Below, piece after piece: positions 7,933-17,147 of a stretch of DNA of 64,000 nucleotides (positions are counted from its first letter, which is position 1; each line of letters starts with the position of its first letter). The notes under the pieces are model-generated. The model saw only the letters and a program-made list of their open reading frames with translations. It had not been told where the DNA came from and made no database searches. Position numbers and translations under genes: made by a program. This DNA comes from JBAZMA01 sp041649995. GTDB taxonomy: Bacteria > Omnitrophota > Gorgyraeia > Velamenicoccales > Velamenicoccaceae. The stretch lies in the NCBI GenBank assembly GCA_041649995.1, contig JBAZMA010000008.1:34618-98617 (forward strand), written 5' to 3'.

Positions 7933-9408
7933 ATGGCGAAAACTCAAGCGCAGCAAAAATTGACGGGAATAACCAAAGTCCCTACAGGCATTCAAGGCCT
8001 TGATGAGATCTTGAACGGAGGATTGCCTTGCGGGCGTTCCTCGCTTGTGTGCGGAAACGCGGGGTGCGGAAAGACCTTTCTCGGAATGCAATTTCTCGTT
8101 AACGGCGCTCAGAAATATGGCTCGCCCGGCGTTTTTGTCTCTTTTGAGGAAACCTCCGAAGAACTCAGGAAAAACTTCGCGTCCATTGGCGTTGACCTCA
8201 ATGACCTTGAAAAACGCAAGCTTCTGGCCCTGGATTATATTTTTATCGAGCGCAGCGAGATCAAGGAAACAGGGGAATTCGACCTGGAAGGTTTGTTCGT
8301 CCGTTTGGGTCAGGCGGTAAGATCAATCGGAGCCAAACGCATCGTTATTGATACGATTGAAGCGCTATTTTCCGGTTTCAGCAATGAAGCCATCCTGCGG
8401 GCCGAACTGCGCAGGTTGTTCAGATGGCTGAAGTCAAACGGCCTCACCGCCATTATCACAGGGGAGAGGATCGGGGAGATCTTTACGCGCCATGGGCTTG
8501 AGGAGTTTGTCGCCGATTGCGTGATTCTTCTGGATAATAATATTGTCGACCAGATCTCGACGCGCCGCATGCGTATCGTCAAATACCGCGGTTCATCCCA
8601 CGGGACCAATGAATATCCGTTTCTGATCGGCGCAAATGGCATGTCCGTTCTGCCGATCACTTCCATCTCCATGGATTATAAGGTCACCGCCGAAAGGATT
8701 TCGTCCGGAATAGAGGCGCTGGACCGCATGCTGGAGGGTGAGGGGTATTTCAGGGGTTCGAGCATCCTTGTGAGCGGTTCTCCCGGCAGCGGGAAAACCA
8801 GCATAGCCTCGCATTTCCTTGATGCCTGCTGCCGTCGAGGGGAAAAATGCCTGCTTTTTACTTTTGAGGAGTCCGGGGAACAGCTGGCGCGCAATCTGGA
8901 GTCCATAGGTCTTCATCTGAAAATAGGAGTTAAAAAAGGGCTTCTGAAAATTATCGCCCAGCGGCCGACTTTTCAGGGCCTGGAATTTCACCTTCTTGAA
9001 ATACACGATTTGGTGCGCCGGTTCGGGCCGCAAGCCGTTGTCGTGGACCCGGTGTCCTGTTTTTCCTGCGTTGGGAAGAACTGGCAGATACGCTCCATGT
9101 TGTCCCGCCTTGTCGATTTCTTTAAATCCGAAAATATCACGGCCCTGTTTACCGATTTGATCAACGGCAATGATCCGGCGGAAGAATCCTATATCTCTTC
9201 GCTGGCCGATACGTGGATCCTTTTGAACAACGCCAGCGGCATGCAAAGGGAGCGCAGCCTCGGAATCATCAAGTCGCGCGGCATGGCGCACTCGGATGAA
9301 TTTTTTCCCATCAAGATCGGCCGCGAAGGCCTTGGGCTGGGTAAGGCCAGGCACGAGGGGTTAAAGAAGGGCGTGGTGAGCATTGAGACATTCGGCGCGG
9401 GCAGGTGA
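7933..9408 (+). CDS. kaiC: KaiC-family double-domain ATPase/kinase
   Basis: 491 residues, two RecA-like domains as in cyanobacterial KaiC. CI has Walker A GNAGCGKT (residues 41-48) and the motif RGSSHGTNEYPF; CII has Walker A GSPGSGKT (282-289), a FEESGEQL segment and IKSRGMAHSDEF. The segment ESYISSLADTWILL aligns with the cyanobacterial phosphosite region; Ser422-Ser423 stand where Ser431-Thr432 are in the cyanobacterial protein. No kaiA is nearby. The ATG at 7933 is chosen; a TTG six bases earlier is possible. It overlaps the kaiB start, so it heads a kaiC-kaiB-kaiB-kinase operon. A clock or timer role is an inference. Confidence 0.9.
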   Translation: MAKTQAQQKLTGITKVPTGIQGLDEILNGGLPCGRSSLVCGNAGCGKTFLGMQFLVNGAQKYGSPGVFVSFEETSEELRKNFASIGVDLNDLEKRKLLALDYIFIERSEIKETGEFDLEGLFVRLGQAVRSIGAKRIVIDTIEALFSGFSNEAILRAELRRLFRWLKSNGLTAIITGERIGEIFTRHGLEEFVADCVILLDNNIVDQISTRRMRIVKYRGSSHGTNEYPFLIGANGMSVLPITSISMDYKVTAERISSGIEALDRMLEGEGYFRGSSILVSGSPGSGKTSIASHFLDACCRRGEKCLLFTFEESGEQLARNLESIGLHLKIGVKKGLLKIIAQRPTFQGLEFHLLEIHDLVRRFGPQAVVVDPVSCFSCVGKNWQIRSMLSRLVDFFKSENITALFTDLINGNDPAEESYISSLADTWILLNNASGMQRERSLGIIKSRGMAHSDEFFPIKIGREGLGLGKARHEGLKKGVVSIETFGAGR

Positions 9409-9691
9409 GGGAAAGAAGAAGCCCTGGATATTGAGGCTTTATGTCGCAGGCCAGACCCCCAAATGCCTGCTGGCCCTGGTCAATCTGAAGAAGATCTGCG
9501 AAGAGCATCTTCGCGATCGTTATACGATCGAGGTCGTGGATTTGCTCAAACAGCCCCAATTGGCCCAGGGAGACCAGATCCTGGCCATTCCTACCCTTGT
9601 CAAAAGACTCCCGCCTCCGGTCAATAAGATGATCGGAGACCTTTCCAATACGGAAAAAGTGCTCGTCGGCCTGGACCTGAGGTGCGCATGA
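9383..9691 (+). CDS. kaiB: KaiB-like thioredoxin-fold protein, first copy
   Basis: About 102 residues from a TTG start inside the end of kaiC; the true start may be a few codons later. The core WILRLYVAGQTPKCLLALVNL followed by YTIEVVDLLKQPQLAQGDQILAIPTLVKRLPPP is the KaiB signature. KaiB binds the phosphorylated KaiC CI ring and, in cyanobacteria, presents it to output kinases. Two divergent kaiB copies sit in tandem here. Confidence 0.88.
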   Translation: MRHSARAGEGKKKPWILRLYVAGQTPKCLLALVNLKKICEEHLRDRYTIEVVDLLKQPQLAQGDQILAIPTLVKRLPPPVNKMIGDLSNTEKVLVGLDLRCA

Positions 9692-10017
9692 AGTCTTCCA
9701 GGAGAAAACCCTCGAAAGAGAAACAATACATTTTGAAACTTTTTGTGGCAGGCATGAGCCCTCTATCGGTTCACGCCATACACAATATCCGCAAGATCTG
9801 CGAAACGCACCTGAAGGGTGTCTACAGCCTTGATGTCGTTGATGTGAATAGAAAACCTGTCCTGGCGTTCGGAGAGCAGATTGTGGCCGCTCCCACTTTG
9901 ATTAAAAAAATGCCCCTACCCTTGAGAAGGCTGATCGGGGACATGAGCGAGACCCGTCAAGTCCTTCTCGGGCTTGATCTCCCGGCCGGCGTTCTTCCCA
10001 TGTCCCATGAAGCCTAA
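9688..10017 (+). CDS. kaiB: KaiB-like thioredoxin-fold protein, second copy
   Basis: 109 residues; the ATG overlaps the first kaiB stop as ATGA with GAGGTG upstream. YILKLFVAGMSPLSVHAIHNI and QIVAAPTLIKKMPLPLRRLIGD give the KaiB fold. It diverges clearly from the first copy, so the two may have different partners (KaiC versus the kinase). It overlaps the downstream kinase start by 11 bases, pointing to coupled translation. Confidence 0.88.
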   Translation: MKSSRRKPSKEKQYILKLFVAGMSPLSVHAIHNIRKICETHLKGVYSLDVVDVNRKPVLAFGEQIVAAPTLIKKMPLPLRRLIGDMSETRQVLLGLDLPAGVLPMSHEA

Positions 10018-12772
10018 AGATTTTTTTTCCAGCAAGAAAAAACCCTCCCGTAAAATCTCTGCCTGCGATCAGGAAGCCCTGGAAACCCTGCGAGCCATCC
10101 GCGAGGGCGAGGTGGACGCTTTTGTCATTTCCGGCAAAGGAGGAGACAAGGTTTTTGCCCTTGAAAGCGCCGACTATCCTTACCGTCTTTTTCTGGATGA
10201 AATGGACCAGGGCGCCGTCACCATAACGCCTGAAAGCGTTATTCTGTATTGCAACAAGTCCATGTCGGTCATGCTTGGGGAAAGCAGCGGCCAGTTGACA
10301 GGCAGAAGCCTTGTCGATTTTATCGCTCCTTCCGATAAGAAGGTTTTTGAAGAACTTCTTTCAGGCCGCCTGCAGTCCACGCAGGTCTATTTGAAGGTCA
10401 AAGGCGAAGAACTGCCTGTGTATTTAACCTCCAGGCCTTTGGATATGGGACGCCTCAAATGCCTATGCCTGGTGATAACGGATATGGAGCAAAGGAAATA
10501 CTGTTCCATTGTGAACCTTCAGGCAGAGATGATCGTCCGGTGGAGGGAGGGATGCCTTTTGACGTTTGCCAACGACGCTTTTTGCCGGTATTTTAAGAAG
10601 ACGCGCAAAATGATCAAGGACCAGAATTTTTTAGAATGGCTGCCCAGGCAAGGGGCATTATCTCTGCGTAAATCTTTGGAGAAGGCCGGACAGGCGGCCA
10701 AGGGCGTGGAATGGGAATTGAAGCTTTCCTCCCGGAAATATTCGCGCTGGAGTCAGTGGACCATCCGCGCCTTGAGAGATGAAAACGGAAATATCGTAGA
10801 GTTCCAGGCGTCAGGCAGGGATATTACGGAGCGCCGGATGAATGAGATGCGTCTGATGGATAAGGAGGCGAGGTTGAGGAAGATGGTGGAATCAGCAGTT
10901 GTGGGTATCGGCTTTGGGAACAGCACGGGGCGCATCCTGGAGTGCAATGAGGCGTTTTTGGAGATGACAGGCTATTCCCGCCAGGAAATTCTCGGAGGGG
11001 TCAATTGGGAGCAACTGACCCCGGCCGAATACGAAGCCTTGGACAAAAAAGTCCTGCGGGATCTTAAAACAGCAGGTTCGGCCGGCCCTTATGAAAAGGA
11101 ATATATCCGAAAGGACGGCGGCCGTGTTCCTGTCCTTGTTAGCGCGAGCCGGTTTCCTTATCGCGATGAGCACGTGGTTTTTGTCCAGGATATGAGCGCG
11201 TTTAAAAAAACACAGAAGAAACTGCAGGAATCGGAAACAAGATACCGCTCCCTGGCTGAAAACATGCCGGCTGTTTTTATGCGTTTTGACAGGAGTTTGA
11301 GAATTGTCTATATCAGCCCCCTGGTCAAGGAAGCCACAGGTCTCGCGCCGGAAAAATTCCTCGGAAAAACAAACAAAGAGGTGGGGCACGCCCCGGGCCC
11401 TTTGCTGGAAAGATGGGAATCGGCGATTGAAGAGGTTTTCAGGACAGGTGAAAAACGAAGTTTGGAGTTTGACTATCCGGCGGACTGGGGCGTGAAAACA
11501 TTTCATTTGAGGCTCGCGCCTGAATACGACGGCCGGGGGAACGTGGAATATGTTCTGGGTATTTCCACGGATGTCACGGAAAACAGAAAATACATGAAAC
11601 TCCTGGAAGAGGCGAGGGAAAGCCTGAAGGTCCAGGTCAAGGAACGGACAAAAGACCTGTTGAGGATGAATGAAGTCCTTGAGAAGATATTTTCGGTCGA
11701 GAATTTCCTGATCGCCTACCTGGATGCGGGGTTTAATTATATCCGCGTCAATGACGCCTATGCCAGGGGCGCGGACATGGCGCCGGAATTTTTTCCCCAT
11801 AAGCATCATTTCCTGTTGTATCCATCCAAGGAGCAGGAGGAAGTGTTTTTGAATGTGGTCAAAAATAAGGAAACCTACAGGGCGTTCAGCCAGCCCATGC
11901 CTTTTCTGGAGGCCGAGGCCCAAGGCCATTCCTATTGGGATTGGACCCTTCAGCCTGTCCGGAATATCGCGGGGGATGTCGAAGGGCTGATCTTTATCCT
12001 GGTTAATGTGACCGACCGCAAAAAAGCGGAATTGAGGCTTATGGCGGCCCAACAGGAATTGGATGAAGCCCGGCATTTGTCGGACATCGGCCTCCTGGCT
12101 TCCACCGTGGCCCATGAATTGCGCAATCCCCTGGCCGCCATTAATGTGGCCGTCGGCAATATCAAAAGAAAGGCCGGCAGGCAGCGGGTCTTCGAGCCTC
12201 AAATCAGGACCATTGAGAAAAAGACGGCCGAAAGCGACCAGATTATCAATAACCTTCTATTTTATTCAAGGATCAATTCTGCGCGCCGCGAAAAATTGAA
12301 TTTGCGCGATATCCTGGAAGAGTGCGTGGAAGTGAGCGGAGGGAATAACAGAAATCGTGTCCTGGTCATAAAAAAATACGAGAGTTTGAGAGGCGTTGAA
12401 TTCTATGCGGACCCTGTGCAGATGCGGGAATTGTTCTTTAATATCCTGCACAATGCTTATGACGCCATGGTGGATAAGGCCGGAAGGCTTGAAATTGAAG
12501 GCGCCAGGGAAGGCGAATTCGTCAAAGTCAGGGTCAGGGATAACGGCGTGGGAATCCAGGCGCAGGATTTAAAAGACGTGGGCAGGCCTTTTTTTACGAC
12601 CAAGGCCAAGGGGACCGGGCTGGGGCTTTCGGTTTGCAGCCAGATCATCAATCTTCATAAAGGAAATCTTGAGATTGAAAGCCAGTTCGGCGAGGGGACA
12701 ACGGTCAGCTTAAGTTTTCCTCTTGAAACCGCGCAGGACGCTTCTGTTGTCTCCGCGCAGGATTTTTCTTAA
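10007..12772 (+). CDS. Multi-PAS hybrid-free sensor histidine kinase of the kai operon
   Basis: 921 residues, no membrane helix seen, so cytosolic. About five PAS-type sensor modules run from residue 40 to 680, then HisKA with His in STVAHELRNPLAA, then HATPase with DNGVGI and GTGLGLSVCSQI near the C-terminus. No receiver domain is attached. The start overlaps the second kaiB, so it is the likely output kinase of the Kai module, as in other non-cyanobacterial kai operons. Its catalytic core is a close paralogue of the kinase at 40566. The 3' end overlaps the convergent pyruvyl transferase gene by 68 bases. Confidence 0.9.
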   Translation: MKPKDFFSSKKKPSRKISACDQEALETLRAIREGEVDAFVISGKGGDKVFALESADYPYRLFLDEMDQGAVTITPESVILYCNKSMSVMLGESSGQLTGRSLVDFIAPSDKKVFEELLSGRLQSTQVYLKVKGEELPVYLTSRPLDMGRLKCLCLVITDMEQRKYCSIVNLQAEMIVRWREGCLLTFANDAFCRYFKKTRKMIKDQNFLEWLPRQGALSLRKSLEKAGQAAKGVEWELKLSSRKYSRWSQWTIRALRDENGNIVEFQASGRDITERRMNEMRLMDKEARLRKMVESAVVGIGFGNSTGRILECNEAFLEMTGYSRQEILGGVNWEQLTPAEYEALDKKVLRDLKTAGSAGPYEKEYIRKDGGRVPVLVSASRFPYRDEHVVFVQDMSAFKKTQKKLQESETRYRSLAENMPAVFMRFDRSLRIVYISPLVKEATGLAPEKFLGKTNKEVGHAPGPLLERWESAIEEVFRTGEKRSLEFDYPADWGVKTFHLRLAPEYDGRGNVEYVLGISTDVTENRKYMKLLEEARESLKVQVKERTKDLLRMNEVLEKIFSVENFLIAYLDAGFNYIRVNDAYARGADMAPEFFPHKHHFLLYPSKEQEEVFLNVVKNKETYRAFSQPMPFLEAEAQGHSYWDWTLQPVRNIAGDVEGLIFILVNVTDRKKAELRLMAAQQELDEARHLSDIGLLASTVAHELRNPLAAINVAVGNIKRKAGRQRVFEPQIRTIEKKTAESDQIINNLLFYSRINSARREKLNLRDILEECVEVSGGNNRNRVLVIKKYESLRGVEFYADPVQMRELFFNILHNAYDAMVDKAGRLEIEGAREGEFVKVRVRDNGVGIQAQDLKDVGRPFFTTKAKGTGLGLSVCSQIINLHKGNLEIESQFGEGTTVSLSFPLETAQDASVVSAQDFS

Positions 12773-13898
12773 TCAACCGGGTTTTTTTGTAAGTTTTAAG
12801 AAATTCTTTCAGCAGCTTGATGTTGCGTGCCGCCTGTTTTTGCAAAGGCGGCATTTTTTCGATCAGCCTCTGCCTGATGGATTGCCTGCCATCCCAGCAT
12901 CTGTCCAGGAAGGCGCATAATTTTCCCGCGTTGATCTCTTTTAAGGGCGGCATGGGCATGTCCAGGCTTTGCAGAAAACCGGTGATTTTTGAGGCATAGG
13001 GCAGGGGCACGAAGGGGACGCGCTGGAGGGCCGCGAAGATCAAAAAATGCAGCCGCATGCCTACGGCGAAATGGATGTGTTTCATCAGGCCCAGAATTTG
13101 AGAGGAGTGTAATTCCTCGTTGAGCACATGGGCGGACTGGGCGTTGACCATTTTGGCGATGATCGCGTGCGAATTCTGGAGGTCTTTCTGCGCCCGGCGC
13201 TCCATGGGCACAAACAGGATCTGCGCCTTGAACCGTTCCACCATAAAATCCGCCGCGTTGGCTATGACCTCGTGATACTGTTCCACCTGGATATCGGGCG
13301 CGGCCTGGCCGGGTTCGCGCACGGAAAATCCCACTAGCGGCGCGTTCCTGCGCGTCTGGATTCCGATTTTTTCCAGTTTTTCTTTTTCAAATGGTTCAGG
13401 TTGCAGAAGAAGCGCCGGATCGGCCGTAACCTCCATGGGTTTTTCCACGCCGATATCGTTGAGGGCTTTTTTGGCCTCCTGTTCCCTCAAGATGATCATG
13501 TCCACGGAATTGAGCGTATCCCGTGTCATATTTTTTGTTTCCGCCGATGAAAACGGGCCTGCTCCCACGGCGTAAAGGACGACAGGAAGCCCGCACTCTC
13601 TGGCCCATTGGATTTGCCGCAGAAATTGTTCCGCCATTCCTTCGTAAAGGATACCTCCTCCGCCCACAAGGAAGAGGTCCATTTTTTTGAATTCCGCGAA
13701 GATCTCGTCCTTGTGCATCTCGCCGACAGGCAGCGCTCGGACCTTGTGCCTGTTTTGCGTGTCTTCGGGATTTTTTGAAAATACGGTGACATCCGCCCCA
13801 AGTTCCTTCTTTAATTCCTGCAAAATCACCTCAAGGATCGCTTCGTCGCCCAGATTCATGCCGCCATAAGAACCGCAAAGGCCGATTTTAGGTCCCAT
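12705..13898 (-). CDS. Polysaccharide pyruvyl transferase family protein (CsaB-like)
   Basis: About 397 residues. GLCGSYGGMNLGDEAILEVI at the N-terminus, LVGGGGILYE near residue 79, and GMRLHFLIFAALQRVPFVPL near 285 match the PS_pyruv_trans family. Such enzymes add a ketal pyruvate to surface polysaccharide or wall polymers. The ATG at 13898 begins two bases after the upstream gene stops, so the two are one operon. Its basic C-terminal tail is encoded in the 68 bases shared with the kinase gene on the other strand. Confidence 0.82.
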   Translation of the reverse strand: MGPKIGLCGSYGGMNLGDEAILEVILQELKKELGADVTVFSKNPEDTQNRHKVRALPVGEMHKDEIFAEFKKMDLFLVGGGGILYEGMAEQFLRQIQWARECGLPVVLYAVGAGPFSSAETKNMTRDTLNSVDMIILREQEAKKALNDIGVEKPMEVTADPALLLQPEPFEKEKLEKIGIQTRRNAPLVGFSVREPGQAAPDIQVEQYHEVIANAADFMVERFKAQILFVPMERRAQKDLQNSHAIIAKMVNAQSAHVLNEELHSSQILGLMKHIHFAVGMRLHFLIFAALQRVPFVPLPYASKITGFLQSLDMPMPPLKEINAGKLCAFLDRCWDGRQSIRQRLIEKMPPLQKQAARNIKLLKEFLKTYKKTRLIKKNPARRQQKRPARFQEENLS

Positions 13899-13900
13899 GT

Positions 13901-15328
13901 TCAAGCCCCCAGGGGAGTGGGGCCGGGATCGGCCCCTTGTTTGCGCAATTCCAGACGGACTGCGCGCGCCGGTATCATTTCCGGAGAAACCTTGTTTTTT
14001 ACGGCCAGCGCCGCGCAGACGCCCGCGGCCTGGCCTGTGGCCATGGAAACGGCCATGATCCTGTAGGACGCGTGGGCTTCATGCGTGCCTGAAATACAGC
14101 GGCCCGCCATCAGAAGCCCCTTGTTTTTTTTGGGGATCAGGCATCGCAGGGGTATTTCATAGAATTCGCCGGGCGGCAGGGGCTTCAATAACGTGCCTCT
14201 GCCCTTGGGATTATGGATGTCAATGGGATAGGCGCCCCGGGCGATGGAGTCAGGAAATTTTCTGGCGGACAAGATGTCTTCCTGGGTGAGTGTGTAGAGC
14301 CCGCGCACTCTTCGTGTTTCCCGGACTCCCACCTGAACTCCGCTTTGAATGGGGTAAGATTCCCGGAATCCCGGGACATAATCGCGGAGAAAGGAAACAA
14401 TCTGACGCATTTGCCTGCGTCCGAGCCATTCCGCCAGAGAAAGGTCCCAGACATCGTTTCCTTTCAAACCGCAGACCCTGGTCGAATTGACGCTGACTTC
14501 TTTTGGATGGGGGGTGGAAAAAAAGAGGATGTTCTCGCGGGGCAGCTTGAGCCGGCCGTCTTTTTCCGCCTTCTGAATCAGGTCCCAAAGGCCATAGACC
14601 CCTTCTTTCCATTGTCCGGGGTGTTTTTTAACATAAGATTGAAAGCGGGAAGGAGAGAATTCTCCCATCCTGAACATGAGCGTCATGGGTTGGGTTAAAC
14701 CGTCGAGAGGCCGTCCAAGATCATATTCCTCGCCTGCCTGACAGGCAATGTCTCCATCGCCGGTCGAGTCAATGATGACCGAGGCGCCAATGGCGATGAG
14801 GCCGGATTTTGTCGCGAAGACGGCGTATTTGACGCGGGAATTTTCAACACACACCGCTGTGGAGAAAGCGTGGAAGAGGATCCGGGCGCCTGATTCGTCG
14901 ACCATATCCAGGGCGATGCCTTTAAAAATTTCCGGATCGAACGGGACTTCCCAGCGCGTCATCTTGCCCGCAGGCAGGGCGCGCAGCGCCCCTTTGGCCA
15001 GGATCAGTTTTTGCAGAAACTCCTGCCAAACTCCCGTAACCACGGCCTCTTTGAGTGGCCCGGATTTTCCTCTGCCGCCGCCAGGATTTTTCCGTTGAAT
15101 ATAAAAACTCATAAAAGGCATCACAAGCGCGGCTGTGGCGTTGCCTCCGAGGAATCCGTAGCGTTCGGTCAGGATGACGCCGGCCCCCAGGCGGGAAGCG
15201 GACACAGCAGCCCCTATTCCGGCCGGACCTCCGCCTACAACCAGCACGTCTGTTGTTGCGGCCAGGCGGACGCGGCGCAAGGGCAGGTCGACAAACGTTT
15301 CCTGTTGAGGGGCGCGTAGGATAGGCAA
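13901..15328 (-). CDS. FAD-dependent oxidoreductase (FAD_oxidored family)
   Basis: 475 residues. The dinucleotide-binding motif VLVVGGGPAGIGAAVSASRL lies near residues 28-47 and is followed by TERYGFLGGNATAAL. IIDSTGDGDIACQAG and GLLMAGRCISGTHEAHASYR are further signatures of PF12831 proteins. Substrate unknown. The start is TTG, as no good ATG lies near the N-terminal boundary. It is in an operon with the pyruvyl transferase, but no functional link is evident. Confidence 0.8.
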   Translation of the reverse strand: MPILRAPQQETFVDLPLRRVRLAATTDVLVVGGGPAGIGAAVSASRLGAGVILTERYGFLGGNATAALVMPFMSFYIQRKNPGGGRGKSGPLKEAVVTGVWQEFLQKLILAKGALRALPAGKMTRWEVPFDPEIFKGIALDMVDESGARILFHAFSTAVCVENSRVKYAVFATKSGLIAIGASVIIDSTGDGDIACQAGEEYDLGRPLDGLTQPMTLMFRMGEFSPSRFQSYVKKHPGQWKEGVYGLWDLIQKAEKDGRLKLPRENILFFSTPHPKEVSVNSTRVCGLKGNDVWDLSLAEWLGRRQMRQIVSFLRDYVPGFRESYPIQSGVQVGVRETRRVRGLYTLTQEDILSARKFPDSIARGAYPIDIHNPKGRGTLLKPLPPGEFYEIPLRCLIPKKNKGLLMAGRCISGTHEAHASYRIMAVSMATGQAAGVCAALAVKNKVSPEMIPARAVRLELRKQGADPGPTPLGA

Positions 15329-15344
15329 GGGAAAGCGTCGAATA

Positions 15345-15809
15345 TTATTTCTTCCAGAATTCCCAGCTCTTTTTATCCATATCCCTGATCTCTGCGGCGG
15401 AGGAATGGACGTCGTTTAAGGTCTGATCCCAGTTCTCCGGTGTGGCCTGGTCGACCTTATCCATCTGTTTTTTCAGGTTATCGCGGGCTTCGGTAAGGCT
15501 GCCGACATTGTCTTCTGTTTTGTCTATTTTTTTGTCCAGCAGGTTGATCTTGTCTTTCAGTCTGGATTTCAGCTGCTGTCTGTCGGCGTAAGAATAGTCT
15601 TCCATGATATCGTCCATCTTGACCATGTCTTTCCGGTCGCTTTTCGTCCAGTCTTTTTGTTGGGCTTCGCAATTGCTTGTTTCTTCTGTCGCGCTCTCTG
15701 TGGTTTTCCATGTGTCGTTCATCAGCGTGTCTGTCTGGCTGTAGGCGCGAACAGAACCTGCCATCAGCAGGAGCGCGGCCAATCCTATTAATTTCCCTGT
15801 TTTTTTCAT
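15345..15809 (-). CDS. Secreted coiled-coil protein (sll1863-like stress family)
   Basis: 154 residues: signal peptide MKKTGKLIGLAALLLMAGSV, then YSYADRQQLKSRLKDKINLL and two helices able to form a coiled coil, and ENWDQTLNDV near the end. The pattern Y-x6-L-x5-I-x2-L...W is shared with the proteins at 39463 and 43236, and resembles the sll1863-type stress-response proteins. Probably periplasmic. An AGGAGG site precedes the ATG. Function not established. Confidence 0.6.
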   Translation of the reverse strand: MKKTGKLIGLAALLLMAGSVRAYSQTDTLMNDTWKTTESATEETSNCEAQQKDWTKSDRKDMVKMDDIMEDYSYADRQQLKSRLKDKINLLDKKIDKTEDNVGSLTEARDNLKKQMDKVDQATPENWDQTLNDVHSSAAEIRDMDKKSWEFWKK

Positions 15810-15858
15810 AAATTCCTCCTTTTTTAAGTGATCCCTATTTTAAGACGATAGTCGAAAC

Positions 15859-15891
15859 GTCAACAAGGGCGTGAATCCCTTTGGTGTTGAC
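15859..15891. promoter_or_regulatory. Inverted repeat GTCAACA-N19-TGTTGAC in divergent promoter region
   Basis: Seven-base arms GTCAACA and TGTTGAC, with inner AAGGG and CCCTTT also pairing. It lies between the divergent coiled-coil protein and GT9 genes, where an operator or paired promoter is expected. GTCAAC also resembles the TCAAYAAAA motif seen elsewhere. Could also be a simple hairpin. Confidence 0.4.
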
Positions 15892-16025
15892 CGGCTTCCG
15901 TTCTTTTAAAGAAAGGCAGAGGCGGATACGGGTCAAAAAGAAGTGGAAAATCCCCATCGCCGCTTTTCTTTCAGGCTGTTTATAATAAAGCCGCTTCTTT
16001 TTGCGTAAACCATTTGCGGGAATCC

Positions 16026-17147
16026 ATGAAGATACATAAACACGCCGATGACCAAGCCTCATTGCCCGAAGGATACGCGGAGCCGGCCCTGTTGAAGGAG
16101 AGGCTGCGCAGGATCGCGGTGTTCAGGGCCCTTCAGCTGGGGGATATGTTGTGTTCGATCCCGGCATTGAGGGCCTTGCGTTGCGCTTTTCCGGACAGCG
16201 AGATCACCCTGATAGGGCTTCCCTGGAGCCGGGATTTTGTGGGGCGTTTTCAGGCGTATTTTAACCGCTTTCTTGAATTTCCGGGGTTTCCCTCTTTTCC
16301 GGAACGAAAGCCTGAGGTGGAACGTTTCCCCGGATTTATCATGGAATGCCAGAAGCGCCGTTTCGATCTCGTGCTTCAGATGCATGGGGACGGGTCTATC
16401 ATAAACACCCTTTTGCCTTTGCTGAATGCCAGACATTGCGCGGGTTTTTTCAAGAATGGTAATTTTATTCCCGATCCCGCCCGGTTCATGCCCTGGCCAA
16501 CCAAAGGCCATGAAATTCTACGGCTCCTGAAGCTGATGATTTTTCTCGGTCTTCCCTTGAAAGGGCAGGACCTGGAATTTCCTCTCGCGCCCTCTGATCA
16601 CCGCGCCCTGCGCCAGATGTTGGCCAAGGAACACATCAGGCTGCAGTCGTTTGTCTGCATCCACCCGGGAGCGCAATTACAGTCCAAGCGTTGGCCGGCC
16701 GAGCGCTTTGCCGCGGTTGCTGACCGGATCTACGAGTGGGGCTATGATATTGTGCTGACCGGAAAAGAAGAGGAGCAGGGTTTAACGCGAAAGATCGCTT
16801 CCCTGATGCACCATTCCCCCTGCGACCTGGCGGGAAAGACATCTCTTGGGGCCCTGGCCGCTTTGCTGAAGAAGTCCCGGCTGGTGATTTGCAACGATAC
16901 GGGGATTTCCCATATGGCCGTCGCCCTCCAGAAGCCCAGCCTTGTGGTCGTGACAGGTTCTGATCCCGACCGCTGGGCTCCGCTGGACCGTTATCAACAT
17001 AAGGCCGTTTATCATCCCGCCGATTGCCGGCCGTGCGGTTATGACATTTGTCCTTTTGGACAGCCTTGCGCCGAACAAATTTCGACGCAGGAAATCCTGC
17101 AATACGCGGAAAATTTCCTGCTGCACAAGCGGAAAGGACTTTTTTGA
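16026..17147 (+). CDS. Glycosyltransferase family 9 (heptosyltransferase-like), copy 1
   Basis: About 373 residues. AVFRALQLGDMLCSIPALRALR near the N-terminus is the GT9 loop; the C-terminal half has CIHPGAQLQSKRWPAERFA, LAGKTSLGALAALL and CNDTGISHMAVAL, the donor-binding motifs of ADP-heptose transferases. It would build the lipopolysaccharide inner core. Cysteines at the C-terminus (CRPCGYDICPFGQPC) are common in this subfamily. The ATG at 16026 is preferred to an upstream TTG. It overlaps the next gene as TTGA. Confidence 0.85.
   Translation: MKIHKHADDQASLPEGYAEPALLKERLRRIAVFRALQLGDMLCSIPALRALRCAFPDSEITLIGLPWSRDFVGRFQAYFNRFLEFPGFPSFPERKPEVERFPGFIMECQKRRFDLVLQMHGDGSIINTLLPLLNARHCAGFFKNGNFIPDPARFMPWPTKGHEILRLLKLMIFLGLPLKGQDLEFPLAPSDHRALRQMLAKEHIRLQSFVCIHPGAQLQSKRWPAERFAAVADRIYEWGYDIVLTGKEEEQGLTRKIASLMHHSPCDLAGKTSLGALAALLKKSRLVICNDTGISHMAVALQKPSLVVVTGSDPDRWAPLDRYQHKAVYHPADCRPCGYDICPFGQPCAEQISTQEILQYAENFLLHKRKGLF

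Noticed and set aside
10892..12202. 436-residue minus-strand frame
   Set aside because: Lies wholly opposite the well-supported PAS kinase gene; no family features; typical shadow frame in GC-balanced coding DNA.
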